Shown piece after piece: positions 53,235 through 62,498 of a DNA stretch of 64,000 nt. The stretch is taken from positions 1-64,000 of the forward strand of contig NZ_JALEGS010000074.1 in the NCBI RefSeq assembly GCF_022763345.1, given 5' to 3'. The notes under the pieces are model-generated. The model made no database searches, was not told where the DNA came from, and saw only the letters and a list, made by a program, of their open reading frames with translations. Both the position numbers and the translations under genes were made by a program. This DNA is from Phaeodactylibacter sp. (GTDB lineage Bacteria > Bacteroidota > Bacteroidia > Chitinophagales > Saprospiraceae). Position 1 is the first letter of the stretch. Every line of letters starts with the position of its first letter.

Positions 53235-53250
53235 TTAGAAAAACCTTTAG

Positions 53251-53258
53251 TAGCTTTG
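53251..53258 (+). promoter_or_regulatory. -7 box of the GHL10 lipoprotein promoter
   Basis: TAGCTTTG fits TAnnTTTG fully and ends 11 bases before the ATG at 53270, giving a very short leader. No good -33 box is seen. Confidence 0.4.
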
Positions 53259-53269
53259 TCAAAAAACGG

Positions 53270-54388
53270 ATGACAAAGACCCTCCTGCCAATATTGCTCA
53301 CCTTAATCGTTCTTGCCTCTTGTAGGAATCCCAAAACTCAGGAGGCAGCGGAACCCACACCACAACCCACCCGCGGCGTATGGCTGACCAACGTAGACAG
53401 TGACGCCCTCTTTTCCAAAGCCGGGCTGCAAGCCGCAGTGGAGCACTGCTCCCGCCTGGGCTTCAACACCATCTATACCGTCACCTGGAACCGGGGCTAT
53501 ACCCTCTACCCAAGTGCGGTTATGGAAAAAACCTTTGATGTACCTATCGACCCTAAGCTCGAAGGTCGCGATCCGCTACAGGAGCTCATTGACCTCGCTC
53601 ATGCTAAAAATATCCGAGTGGTTGCCTGGTTCGAATTTGGATTCGCCAGCTCTTATGAAGAAGCAGATGGCGGCTACTTGCTCCGGCAAAAGCCACATTG
53701 GGCCGCCCGGGACTCCGCCGGGCAGATCGTCTCCAAAAATGGGTTTCAATGGATGAACGCCTTCGACCCAGAGGTACAGGACTTTGTGCTGAGCCTGGTA
53801 AAAGAGGTAGTCGAAAAGTACGATGTAGATGGCATTCAGGGCGACGACCGCCTGCCTGCTTTGCCCTCTCTGGCCGGTTACGATAGCCTCACGGTAGCCG
53901 CTTACCAAACAGAACACGATGGGCAGCGCCCACCGATGAATTATAAAGATACCGCCTGGGTGGACTGGCGCGCCAACCGCCTCAACGACTTCATGGGCCG
54001 GATGAGCCGGGAGCTTCGGGCGTTGGACAATACCCTGACGCTTTCCTTCTCGCCCAGCATCTACCCCTGGAGCAAATTCGAATACCTCCAAGACTGGCCG
54101 GCCTGGGTGGAAAACGGCTGGGTGGATGAAATCTGCCCGCAGGTCTACCGCTATAATATTGAGGCTTACCGCTCCGCCCTTGATGCCATCGTTAATGAAC
54201 AGGTTGCACCAGAACATCATCGTTTGCTAGCCCCTGGCATCCTCCTGAAAGTCGGCGACTACATCGCCTCCGACACTTTGCTCCGCCAAATGGTGGAACA
54301 CAATCGCTCGCTCGGATTGGAAGGCGAGGTGTTCTTCTTTTATGAAGGGCTGAAAAGGCAGGAGTCCTTTTTTGAAGAACTGTATTAG
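53270..54388 (+). CDS. GHL10-family (glycosyl-hydrolase-like 10) lipoprotein
   Basis: The 372-residue protein has a lipoprotein signal (LTLIVLASCRNP). The barrel shows the family opening RGVWLTNVDSDALFSKAGLQ, SRLGFNTIYTVTWNRGYTLY, VAWFEFGFA, QWMNAFDPEVQDFVLSLVKE, YDVDGIQGDDRLP and SFSPSIYPWSKFEYLQDW. GHL10 proteins are predicted glycoside hydrolases; relatives (DigH) cut denuded peptidoglycan, so a role in cell-wall glycan turnover is possible. The start at 53270 is set by the lipobox. A convergent FAD oxidoreductase follows. Confidence 0.85.
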   Translation: MTKTLLPILLTLIVLASCRNPKTQEAAEPTPQPTRGVWLTNVDSDALFSKAGLQAAVEHCSRLGFNTIYTVTWNRGYTLYPSAVMEKTFDVPIDPKLEGRDPLQELIDLAHAKNIRVVAWFEFGFASSYEEADGGYLLRQKPHWAARDSAGQIVSKNGFQWMNAFDPEVQDFVLSLVKEVVEKYDVDGIQGDDRLPALPSLAGYDSLTVAAYQTEHDGQRPPMNYKDTAWVDWRANRLNDFMGRMSRELRALDNTLTLSFSPSIYPWSKFEYLQDWPAWVENGWVDEICPQVYRYNIEAYRSALDAIVNEQVAPEHHRLLAPGILLKVGDYIASDTLLRQMVEHNRSLGLEGEVFFFYEGLKRQESFFEELY

Positions 54389-54417
54389 CCCCAGCCTGGC
54401 AGGCGGAGGCTAACCGT

Positions 54418-56313
54418 TTACTCCTTCAGCACGCCTTCAAACGTAACCGGCAGCTGCTGAAAGGGGCTTATCAGTTCATCCACTAACACGGTCCATTGCC
54501 GTCGGGTGATTGGGGCATCTGCTCCGGGCAGGTCGAGCCCGGCAGCCTGTCCCACTTCTGCCACAGCAGCTTCGAATGCATCGGGCTTTCCCCGCCAGGA
54601 AACCTCCAGCGACAGTGCCCCTGCCAATTGGACCAGAGCGGTTTTAGCCTGAGCTAAGGTGATGGGGGTTGCAGTAGTCTTTTTGTTCCATAACACGCCT
54701 AAGCGGGCCAGCCCCTGCGACAGAGCAGTGTCTGTCAGGATGGAGTCCGGGTAGTACCAGGTCCGGTTGGCCCACTTGTAAGGCTCACCCGTGCCTGCCA
54801 GCAGACCGGTAGCACCGATCCGGTGAATGGCTTCAAAGTGGGGATCGCCGGGTTTTACATCGTAATACGGCATCAGGTAACCACCAGCCTCCAACATGCC
54901 CTGCTGCACTTCGCGCACGGGCATATCTGACACACGCTGCCCTCGTTGAGCAGCCATTGCCGCCATCAGGCCAGCCGCCTGCCCTACCTGCAGGATTACC
55001 GGCTGCAGACGAGTGGAGCCATTGGCGATATTGGTTACCGAGATGGCCTTATCGGCCATCAGCAGATTGGGTACGTCCTTAGCGACTAAGCTGCCCGCCG
55101 GGATGTTAAAGGAAGGCACCTTGGGGAAATCAATCTCCGGCGCATCCAGGTTTTTCTCATGATGGTGGTCGACCGGGTAATCCCCCACAGCAATACCCGT
55201 GCGGTAGAGGGGCTGATTGTTATCGAAAGGGCTTTTGATGTGATTGATGGTGGTAAGCACCAACCCTTTGATGCGCCGCCCTTCGCGATGATAGGGCATT
55301 AGTGCCATACGGTCCTGAGTGGGGAATTCATCATCTGCAAGCCCCAGGTTGGTATAGCCCAGTTCGTTCTGCAGGTAGTACACAAACTGCCGGGTTTGAA
55401 GCTTCGCCTGTTCATAAGCCGCTGCCCGTTCTTCTTCGGTCATTTCCATCACGTTCACATAATAATCGTTGCCGATGATGGGCCAGTTGATCATGTATTT
55501 ATTGTTGGGCAGCTTGCCGTAGTCCAGCATTTTATCGCACTCAATACGCTCCGGGTCATCGCAGCGCTTGCGGCAAAGGCAGAAGAACTCCTCCGGGTCG
55601 TACCCTTCGGGTGCTTCCAAGAGCGGAGCCTTGCCTTCTCCATAATCTTTAAGAATGGCTACATAGGTCAGGTCCTGTACAATAGTATTGGCTTGTTCTG
55701 GCGCCATGCTTTCACCTGTTTCGGACCGGCTGTCCATCCCCACCCAGAAGTCTGCACCGGCAGCTGCCGCTACATCCCCGAGGTCAGTGCCATCTACCAG
55801 GATTTTGCCTTTCAAAACCTGTGTACTTCCGGATTCGGATATTGTACGGACGGCCCACAGGTCACCGGAGCGCCAGACCGAATCCCACCTTGTAGATGGT
55901 AAAGCCGTCAGCAACGCTTCCTTTTGTATCATGGAATCCAGTATTGCCGCCCCCACATGCGGCTCGAACTGCGTATTGCTCACCCAACCGGTGAAGACAG
56001 CTTCCGGGCCGCCGTAGTAATCGTAGAGGGCAGACCGGAATTCCCCCCAAAGCCCCGCCGGCATTTCATGGTTGCCATCAATGGCACTCACACCAGCTGA
56101 AGTCAGCATCCCACCGTACCACGGCAGCGGATTGACCAGGGCTGTCTGAGCACCGGACCGCGCGGCCTGAATGGCGGCAGCTGTGCCGCCTGTGCCCTCA
56201 CCGACAACAAGCACATCATATACCGGATCGGACACCGGTGCATCTGAGCCGGCACATCCCATCAGCAGGGAGACAAAACAAATCATCAGGTAACAGGCTA
56301 AGTTTTTTTTCAT
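54418..56313 (-). CDS. FAD-dependent oxidoreductase lipoprotein
   Basis: The 631-residue protein has a lipoprotein signal (LLMGCAGSD) and the FAD-binding motif DVLVVGEGTGGTAAAIQAARSG (split over residues 33-55), then PLPWYGGMLTSAGVSAIDGNHEMPAG and GKILVDGTDLGDVAAAAGADFW, typical of the FAD_oxidored family (PF12831). The C-terminal region carries the closing NGSTRLQPVILQVGQAAGLMAA. Homologues of this family often sit in polysaccharide-utilisation loci of Bacteroidota; here it is 490 bp from susC. Substrate unknown. Confidence 0.88.
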   Translation of the reverse strand: MKKNLACYLMICFVSLLMGCAGSDAPVSDPVYDVLVVGEGTGGTAAAIQAARSGAQTALVNPLPWYGGMLTSAGVSAIDGNHEMPAGLWGEFRSALYDYYGGPEAVFTGWVSNTQFEPHVGAAILDSMIQKEALLTALPSTRWDSVWRSGDLWAVRTISESGSTQVLKGKILVDGTDLGDVAAAAGADFWVGMDSRSETGESMAPEQANTIVQDLTYVAILKDYGEGKAPLLEAPEGYDPEEFFCLCRKRCDDPERIECDKMLDYGKLPNNKYMINWPIIGNDYYVNVMEMTEEERAAAYEQAKLQTRQFVYYLQNELGYTNLGLADDEFPTQDRMALMPYHREGRRIKGLVLTTINHIKSPFDNNQPLYRTGIAVGDYPVDHHHEKNLDAPEIDFPKVPSFNIPAGSLVAKDVPNLLMADKAISVTNIANGSTRLQPVILQVGQAAGLMAAMAAQRGQRVSDMPVREVQQGMLEAGGYLMPYYDVKPGDPHFEAIHRIGATGLLAGTGEPYKWANRTWYYPDSILTDTALSQGLARLGVLWNKKTTATPITLAQAKTALVQLAGALSLEVSWRGKPDAFEAAVAEVGQAAGLDLPGADAPITRRQWTVLVDELISPFQQLPVTFEGVLKE

Positions 56314-56804
56314 TTTATAAAGTCATTTTTTTTTGATGCAAGGAATTCAGCAGTTTGGGCTAAATCAGAAGCCTGAAAAAGCCAGGTTTGCAACGTTTCC
56401 CGCACAATTAGGCAAAAACGTGCAAATTCCGGCAACAACCGGCAACTGATTTACTGCATATCTAAAATTGTGTGCGCACACAATTTTCTCAAATTTATTG
56501 TGCGAATCTAACAATTATGCATAAATTAGTCCCCGGAAAGCGATAAAATAGGGCAGGAAGCAAAATTACCAATAGGAAATTCCAGCTTTTTGGCCTACCC
56601 GTAAAATGCAAATCTGAAACAGGCAAAAAACGGCGGTTAATGGATTTAGCCTTTAGTTTTCCTGCCTTCCCATCGAACATTACCTATCTGGCATGACCGG
56701 TAGGCTTGCTATTATAGTATCCCCAAAGTCATGAAAACGCGACTATATCATCAACTAAGCCTTGTAACCAATTTTCATGATTGTGATCAACAAAATTCAA
56801 AACA
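56314..56804. other. Divergent promoter region (490 bp) between the FAD oxidoreductase and susC
   Basis: No gene seen. AT-rich, with a perfect 24-bp palindrome at 56464-56487 (listed separately), a downstream half-site ATTGTGCG at 56498-56505, and the repeat CCGGCAACAACCGG near 56430. No perfect -7 box was found near the susC start. Confidence 0.6.
56464..56487. promoter_or_regulatory. Perfect 24-bp CG-centred palindrome, candidate operator
   Basis: AAAATTGTGTGC (56464-56475) and GCACACAATTTT (56476-56487) are exact complements, with CG at the centre. This CG-centred even-length form is typical of LacI-family operators. It sits between divergent lipoprotein and SusC genes, 317 bp before susC and 151 bp before the oxidoreductase start. 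A half-site ATTGTGCG follows at 56498-56505. Confidence 0.55.
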
Positions 56805-59800
56805 ATGAGTAAAAAACTACTAACGACCCTATGCTTTGCCATGCTGCTGGCGTTCCCGTTGGTGGCACAGCAGACCGTCACGGGTACGGTCACCTCTGAT
56901 GGTGAATCCCTAATCGGGGTGAACATCATCGAGAAAGGAACCTCAAACGGGGTGCTAACCGATTTGGACGGCAACTACTCCATTAAAGTTGGAGAAGATG
57001 CCACTTTGGTATTCAGCTACACCGGCTACGAAACACAGGAAGTGGCGGTGGGCAGTCAGACCAAGATTGATGTACAACTCTCTGCGGGTGTTAACCTGGA
57101 CGAGGTGGTTGTCACGGCCTTGGGTATTGCCAAGGATAAGAAAGCATTGTCTTACTCCGTAACGGAAGTGGACCCCACCGGTTTTGTGGAAGCACGCGAA
57201 ATGAACGTGGTCAACTCCCTTTCCGGTAAGGTAGCCGGTGTGAACGTTGCTACTACTGCAACGGGTGCAGCGGGTTCTTCCCGTGTGGTCATCCGGGGCA
57301 ACAACTCCCTTTCCGGCGGTAACCAGCCACTCTATGTGGTGGATGGTATCCCGATCGACAACACCAACCTGGGCTCCGCCGGTATGTGGGGCGGTGCTGA
57401 TGGTGGTGATGGTATATCTTCTATCAATCCAGAAGATATTGAGACGATTTCTGTTTTGAAGGGTGCCTCTGCGTCTGCCCTTTATGGTTACCGCTCAGCC
57501 AATGGTGTAATCCTGATCACTACTAAAAGTGGCAAAAAGCGCAAAGGTATTGGTGTAGAATTCAATACCAGTGTTCGTGCAGAGCAACTGATGAACACTT
57601 TCGATTTTCAGCGGGAATATGGACACGGCCTTAACGGTACTGCTCCCACAACAGCGGCACAAGCACTGGAACAACAGCTCTACGCATGGGGCGAACCACT
57701 AGACGCTAGCCGGAACGTAATGCAGTTTGATGGAGTTGAACGGCCATACGGTGATGCGGGAGACAATATTGACCGTTTCTATGATACAGGTCTGTCATTT
57801 ATCAACACCTTAACACTGACAGGTGGCTCTGACATGACGAACTTCCGTTTTTCAGCTTCCAATCTGGATAACAGCGATATCATGCCTAACTCAGGCCTTA
57901 CCCGACGGAATTTCACCATGCGTATCAACTCTCAGTTAAGTGACCGGCTTTCAACGGTTGCTTCTGCAATGTACGTATACGAGAATGCCAACAACCGGCC
58001 CCGTCTTTCTGATTCGCCTGGTAATGCCAACTACACAGCATGGTCCTTGCCTGCTACCATTGATGTTGAAACGCTTAAGGGCGATCCAAACAAACTTGGT
58101 GCGGTATCGCCGGAGCAAGCCGATGCGGGCCTTGGAAATGTAGGTGAAGAGTTGCAGTTTAACGACAACATTTTTGTGACCAACCCCTACTGGGCAGCCC
58201 ATCAGTTTGACAACGACAACACCAAGAACCGCCTGATCGGTAAGTTCCAAATGCGGTACGAAATTGGAGGTGGCCTGTACGCACGCGGACAGCTAAGCCT
58301 TGACCGCTTTACAAATCGCACGCGTAACCTTACACCTTACGGAACAGCATACAGCCCAAGAGGACAGCTGTCCGAAGGAATGCGGGTACAGCAGGAAATC
58401 AATACGGAGCTTTTGCTTGGATATGACAAGGATGTTTCTGAAAACGTAAGCCTTAGCCTTTTCGCGGGTGGTAACCAGCAAAGAAACCTTATCGATATAA
58501 CAGGTGGTTCCGGAAGCAACTTTAATATTCCATTCCTACACGCATTGCCTAATCTTCAAAACCAGTCTGTTTCCTTTGATACGGAGGAAACGCAGGTAAA
58601 TGCACTATTTGGATCCGCTGAGGTAGGGTTTATGCGTGCCATTTATGTTAATGGTACTTATCGTAATGACTGGTTTTCCACGCTTACTTCGCCAACCGGT
58701 GATGGGGAAGGTGAAAACAATCAGGAGTATTATTCTGCAGGCGTGAGTGCTGTACTGTCTGATCTTCTTGTGTTACCACGTTCTGTAGACTTCCTTAAGC
58801 TACGGGCTTCTTACGCTACTGGTTCAGGGCCTGGCGCAGCCGCAACACCCTATCAGTTGAACCTCAACTACGGTATCTTTGGACAGGGCCACTTAGGACA
58901 AGCACTTGGAGGTATTGCCAACGGCTCTATTCCAAATGCTAATCTTGTACCACTCTTGACTAAAGAATTTGAAGCCGGTATTGATATGCGATTCTTTACA
59001 GGCCGTTTGGGGGTTGACTTTACCTACTATGATCGTACAACAGAACAGGATATCATTAGCGGTGCTGTTTCTCCTACTTCAGGATTTGGCTCTAAAATCG
59101 TCAACTTGGGCGAAATGAGCAACCGGGGTGTGGAACTTATGCTGACAGGAACTCCGATTGCTACCGATAAGTTTAGCTGGGACGTTACCTTTAACTATGC
59201 GTACAATGAAAACGTAGTAGAAAGTCTGCTTGATCCTGAAAATGACGAAGAGACTTTCCGGGCAGATGAAAGCCGCACACGTTCTGCATACATTGAGCAT
59301 GTAGAGGGCCTTCCCTACAGCCAAATTGCAGGATTTGCTTATCAACGTGACGAAGCTGGTGAAATTGTCCTCGACGACAACGGGCTTCCCCTTCAAGGAG
59401 AGTTCACCCACTTTGGTACCGGTGTAGCACCTACAATGATAGGTTTTGGCAATACTTTCCGCTATAAAAACATGAGCCTGAGCTTCCTGATCGATTCCCG
59501 CCTTGGCGGAAAAATCTACTCAGCAACGAATTCCTTTGCTTACCTGCGTGGTTTGCACCAAAACACCCTTGTGGGCAGAGAAACAGGTATCGGCTCAGTT
59601 GATGCAGCAAATATTGAAGACTACTACGGACGCGTTGCAGGTATTACAGAGGAATTCATTTATGATGGCGACTACGCAAAGCTTCGTCAGATCATGTTTT
59701 CCTACAACTTACCACAAAGTGTAATCGACCGTTTGCCTAGTGTTACGGGTGTGAAGTTTGGTATCGCTGCACGTAACCTGGCCATCCTGTGGAGTAAGAC

Positions 59801-59912
59801 AGAGAACATTGATCCGGAATCGACCTACACTGTAGGCAATGCACAGGGCCTCGAAATGTTTGGTGTGCCATCAACGCGCTCTATTCAATTCAACCTGAGC
59901 GTCCGGTTCTAA
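56805..59912 (+). CDS. SusC/RagA-type TonB-dependent receptor
   Basis: The 1035-residue outer-membrane importer has a signal peptide (to LVAQ), a carboxypeptidase-regulatory-like domain (TVTGTVTSDGESLIGVNII, NGVLTDLDGNYSIKV), the plug domain (LSGKVAGVNVATTATGAAG, RGNNSLSGGNQPLYVVDGIP), KGASASALYGYRSANGVILI and a C-terminal barrel ending SIQFNLSVRF. It works with the SusD-like lipoprotein 36 bp downstream. The barrel half (from about 57.8 kb) is visibly richer in A+T than the plug half, as seen in mosaic or horizontally exchanged SusC genes. The substrate cannot be told from sequence; the FAD oxidoreductase next door may act on it. Confidence 0.94.
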   Translation: MSKKLLTTLCFAMLLAFPLVAQQTVTGTVTSDGESLIGVNIIEKGTSNGVLTDLDGNYSIKVGEDATLVFSYTGYETQEVAVGSQTKIDVQLSAGVNLDEVVVTALGIAKDKKALSYSVTEVDPTGFVEAREMNVVNSLSGKVAGVNVATTATGAAGSSRVVIRGNNSLSGGNQPLYVVDGIPIDNTNLGSAGMWGGADGGDGISSINPEDIETISVLKGASASALYGYRSANGVILITTKSGKKRKGIGVEFNTSVRAEQLMNTFDFQREYGHGLNGTAPTTAAQALEQQLYAWGEPLDASRNVMQFDGVERPYGDAGDNIDRFYDTGLSFINTLTLTGGSDMTNFRFSASNLDNSDIMPNSGLTRRNFTMRINSQLSDRLSTVASAMYVYENANNRPRLSDSPGNANYTAWSLPATIDVETLKGDPNKLGAVSPEQADAGLGNVGEELQFNDNIFVTNPYWAAHQFDNDNTKNRLIGKFQMRYEIGGGLYARGQLSLDRFTNRTRNLTPYGTAYSPRGQLSEGMRVQQEINTELLLGYDKDVSENVSLSLFAGGNQQRNLIDITGGSGSNFNIPFLHALPNLQNQSVSFDTEETQVNALFGSAEVGFMRAIYVNGTYRNDWFSTLTSPTGDGEGENNQEYYSAGVSAVLSDLLVLPRSVDFLKLRASYATGSGPGAAATPYQLNLNYGIFGQGHLGQALGGIANGSIPNANLVPLLTKEFEAGIDMRFFTGRLGVDFTYYDRTTEQDIISGAVSPTSGFGSKIVNLGEMSNRGVELMLTGTPIATDKFSWDVTFNYAYNENVVESLLDPENDEETFRADESRTRSAYIEHVEGLPYSQIAGFAYQRDEAGEIVLDDNGLPLQGEFTHFGTGVAPTMIGFGNTFRYKNMSLSFLIDSRLGGKIYSATNSFAYLRGLHQNTLVGRETGIGSVDAANIEDYYGRVAGITEEFIYDGDYAKLRQIMFSYNLPQSVIDRLPSVTGVKFGIAARNLAILWSKTENIDPESTYTVGNAQGLEMFGVPSTRSIQFNLSVRF

Positions 59913-59948
59913 GTATGACTCAACTGTTCACTGACAAAACCTTTTAAA

Positions 59949-61463
59949 ATGAAACAACTTTTTAGAAATATAACCCTCGTGGCGGTGGCATTGATGCTGA
60001 CCACTACAGCCTGTGATGATGGCTTTGCGGAACTCAACACTGATCCGAACGCCGCTATCGAGATTAATCCTAACTTCCAGTTTTCGTGGGTTCAGCTCCG
60101 AACTTCTGGTGAGCGCTATGAAAATTGGCGCGCGGCTTTGATTTACTCTTCTACCATGATTCAGCACCTGGCAACCACCTGCAGCTACTGGTCTGGTGAT
60201 AAGTATTTCTACAATGCAGGCTATTCTTCCTCACTCTTTGACCGTCAGTACACACAGGCGGTAAAGGATATGCAGGACCTCATTGCCACGCTGGAGTCCG
60301 GAGCTGCCGGCGATCAGACCATGCTGGGCATGGCGCGTATCTGGCGTACCGTTATTTTCCACCGTATGACTGATTTGTACGGAGATATACCCTACTCTGA
60401 AGCAGGTAAAGGCTTTATTGAAGGGATTGACTTCCCGGTTTTTGATACGCAGGAGTTTATCTATAAGGATATGCTCAAGGAACTGGAAGAAGGCATTGCT
60501 CAAATCAGCGACGACGGTGGTTTTGGCTCTGCAGATTTCCTCTACGGAGGTGACCCTGCTAAGTGGCGCCGCTTTGGTTACTCTATGATGCTGCGCCTTG
60601 GTATGCGGATGTCTGAGGTAGACCCTGGTGAAGCTCAGAAATGGGTAGAGAAAGCCATTCAGGGCGGCACACTGCAGCCTGGTGAAGATGCTTTCATTGA
60701 ACACACCAATGGACCAGAGGGGATCAACCGCAACGGTATTGGTGAAGTACTTGATCTTACTAATGGTTCTGCTGGCGAAGGCTGCCCGCGCCTAAGCGAG
60801 ACCTTCGTGAACTGGATGAAGGACCACAACGATCCTCGTCTCGATATCATCGGCACTCTGCCTGTAAATGGCACAGAGCACAATGGTTTACCTAATGGTC
60901 TTGACTCTGAAACCATTGCGCTTAACCCAACAGGTACAACAACAGATGACTTCAGCACGGTCAACCAGGCTATTGTTAAGGTTTCTTCGCCTATGATGTT
61001 CCTCACTGTTGCCGAGTCTGAATTTTTGCTTGCAGAAGCGGCTGTACGTGGCTGGCACTCTGGTAGCGCACAACAGCACTTTGAAAATGGTATCCGCGCA
61101 GCCATGAAGAACTGGGAGCGTTTCGATGCTTCCATCGTAGTGGAGGATGCTGTAATCGACGAGTACATTGCCAACAACCCATTTGATGAGGCCAATGCCA
61201 TGCAGCAAATCGGTGAGCAGTACTGGGCCGCTACCTTCCTGAATGAGTATGAAGCTTACTCTAACTGGCGCCGTACCGGCTATCCGGAGCTGACTCCAAC
61301 CAACTACCCGAACAACGTAACTGGTGGGACAATTCCAGTACGCCTTGCATTGCCTCAGGGCGAGTTGGGTGTTAACCCAAATATGCAAGAGGCCCTTTCC
61401 CGTCAAAGCCTGCCAACCAGCTTTGTAGAGCACCTTACTGTACCGGTGTGGTGGGATAGATAA
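59949..61463 (+). CDS. SusD/RagB-type outer-membrane lipoprotein
   Basis: The 504-residue lipoprotein (signal to TTTACDDGF) is the lid of the SusCD complex. It opens with the typical ELNTDPNAAIEINP and has the SusD-like TPR features around GMARIWRTVIFHRMTDLYGDIPYSEA, YGGDPAKWRRFGYSMMLRLGMRM, and the C-terminal EYEAYSNWRRTGYPELTPTN. This fits the SusD-like-2 subfamily (PF12771) often paired with SusC without a full polysaccharide locus. A strong terminator follows. Confidence 0.93.
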   Translation: MKQLFRNITLVAVALMLTTTACDDGFAELNTDPNAAIEINPNFQFSWVQLRTSGERYENWRAALIYSSTMIQHLATTCSYWSGDKYFYNAGYSSSLFDRQYTQAVKDMQDLIATLESGAAGDQTMLGMARIWRTVIFHRMTDLYGDIPYSEAGKGFIEGIDFPVFDTQEFIYKDMLKELEEGIAQISDDGGFGSADFLYGGDPAKWRRFGYSMMLRLGMRMSEVDPGEAQKWVEKAIQGGTLQPGEDAFIEHTNGPEGINRNGIGEVLDLTNGSAGEGCPRLSETFVNWMKDHNDPRLDIIGTLPVNGTEHNGLPNGLDSETIALNPTGTTTDDFSTVNQAIVKVSSPMMFLTVAESEFLLAEAAVRGWHSGSAQQHFENGIRAAMKNWERFDASIVVEDAVIDEYIANNPFDEANAMQQIGEQYWAATFLNEYEAYSNWRRTGYPELTPTNYPNNVTGGTIPVRLALPQGELGVNPNMQEALSRQSLPTSFVEHLTVPVWWDR

Positions 61464-61514
61464 TTTGATGATGAATTAAGGAGTTATACCAGCCTGTCTT
61501 CAGGCTGAACGAGG

Positions 61515-61549
61515 GCCCTGCTGTTCGAATGAGCGGCAGGGCTTTTTGT
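61515..61549 (+). terminator. Rho-independent terminator after susD
   Basis: GCCCTGC (61515-61521) pairs with GCAGGGC (61536-61542), extended by two further pairs inward, followed directly by TTTTT (61543-61547). A textbook terminator. Confidence 0.85.
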
Positions 61550-61575
61550 TAGACCCAACGCATCAAGTCTATTGA

Positions 61576-62205
61576 TTACAGCTCACCTACAATCCTCCGC
61601 CCGTGGTACTCGCTGCCGCCTAAGGCCTGGTGGAGTTGCTGAAGATTGGCATTCGTGACGCTGCCTGCCGCGATGACGGTTATTTCAGGCGCAGCACACT
61701 CCAACAGCTTGCGGAGCTGACCCAGACCTGCCTGTGCCGTGGGGGCACCGCCTGAAGTCAGGATGTATTTCAGGTTTGGAATGGATTTGAGCTGCCCGAC
61801 GGCCGCTTCCATGTCCGGTACTTCATCAATGGCTTTGTGGAAGGTAACAGGCCGGCCCTCCATAGCTTCGCACAGGGTGGTGAGCAGGGGGAGGTCTATC
61901 TGATGCCGGGGCGTAAGGGTGCCGGTAACGAACTCCGGTACGCCCAAATCGAGGAAGCGGGCAATACTGGCTTTCATTTGTGCCACTTCAGCTTCGGTGT
62001 AGACAAAGCTCCCACCCCGCGGGCGTATCATAACTTTTACGGGGATTTGCACCTGCTTCAATACCTCCTTTACCAGCTGCCAGTCGGGCGTGGTCCCGCC
62101 GAGGTCCAACCGGGCACACAGTTCTAACCGATCGGCACCCAGCGCCTCAGCCCGGCGGCACTGCTCCAGGGTTTCTACACAGGCTTCACGGATGATTCCT
62201 TCCAT
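61576..62205 (-). CDS. cutC: CutC-family copper homeostasis protein
   Basis: The 209-residue TIM-barrel protein shows EACVETLEQCRRAEALGADRLELC, DLGGTTPDW, VMIRPRGGSFVYTEAEVAQM, FVTGTLT, VTFHKAIDEVPDM, ILTSGGAPTAQAGLGQLRKLL and GSVTNAN. CutC is linked to copper tolerance in E. coli, but its activity is disputed; PF03932 is the family. It is slightly short of the usual 240 residues. It is divergent from osmC, with a long palindrome between them. Confidence 0.92.
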   Translation of the reverse strand: MEGIIREACVETLEQCRRAEALGADRLELCARLDLGGTTPDWQLVKEVLKQVQIPVKVMIRPRGGSFVYTEAEVAQMKASIARFLDLGVPEFVTGTLTPRHQIDLPLLTTLCEAMEGRPVTFHKAIDEVPDMEAAVGQLKSIPNLKYILTSGGAPTAQAGLGQLRKLLECAAPEITVIAAGSVTNANLQQLHQALGGSEYHGRRIVGEL

Positions 62206-62280
62206 GTTTCGTCATTTTATCTTGCAAAGAACGAAAATCCCTTCCCCTTTTGCCAACCAATCCGGATATTGGAGCCTTAT

Positions 62281-62477
62281 TAGAGGTTATGAACACAAAT
62301 TTTGTATGCCCCTGAATAATCTTTTCCGCCAGCTCTGCATCACGTCCTCACCTTCGTAGCTATACGAAGAAAGGGAATTAAAGGGCTCCCTTTCTGAAGT
62401 CGAGGTTCCGGGCGCTCTTTGATCTGACGAAAAATCTTTATTAATTGTCTATACAAAACCTGTATTCATAACCTCTA
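62281..62477. repeat. 197-bp palindromic element between cutC and osmC
   Basis: The outer 27-base arms (62281-62307 and the complement of 62451-62477) match at 24 of 27 positions; both begin TAGAGGTTATGAA. Inner parts continue to pair weakly, with hairpins CTTCGTA/TACGAAG near 62353-62370 and GAAAGGG/CCCTTTC near 62369-62395. The size is almost the same as the 193-bp element at 8.1 kb, but the arm sequence differs. No clear target-site duplication is seen. Confidence 0.6.
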
Positions 62478-62498
62478 TTCTGAAAAACAACCTGTGAG

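Noticed and set aside
56314..56804. Possible CRISPR or phage attachment site in the susC promoter region
   Set aside because: No regularly spaced repeats and no integrase nearby; the palindrome is single and perfect, which fits an operator better.
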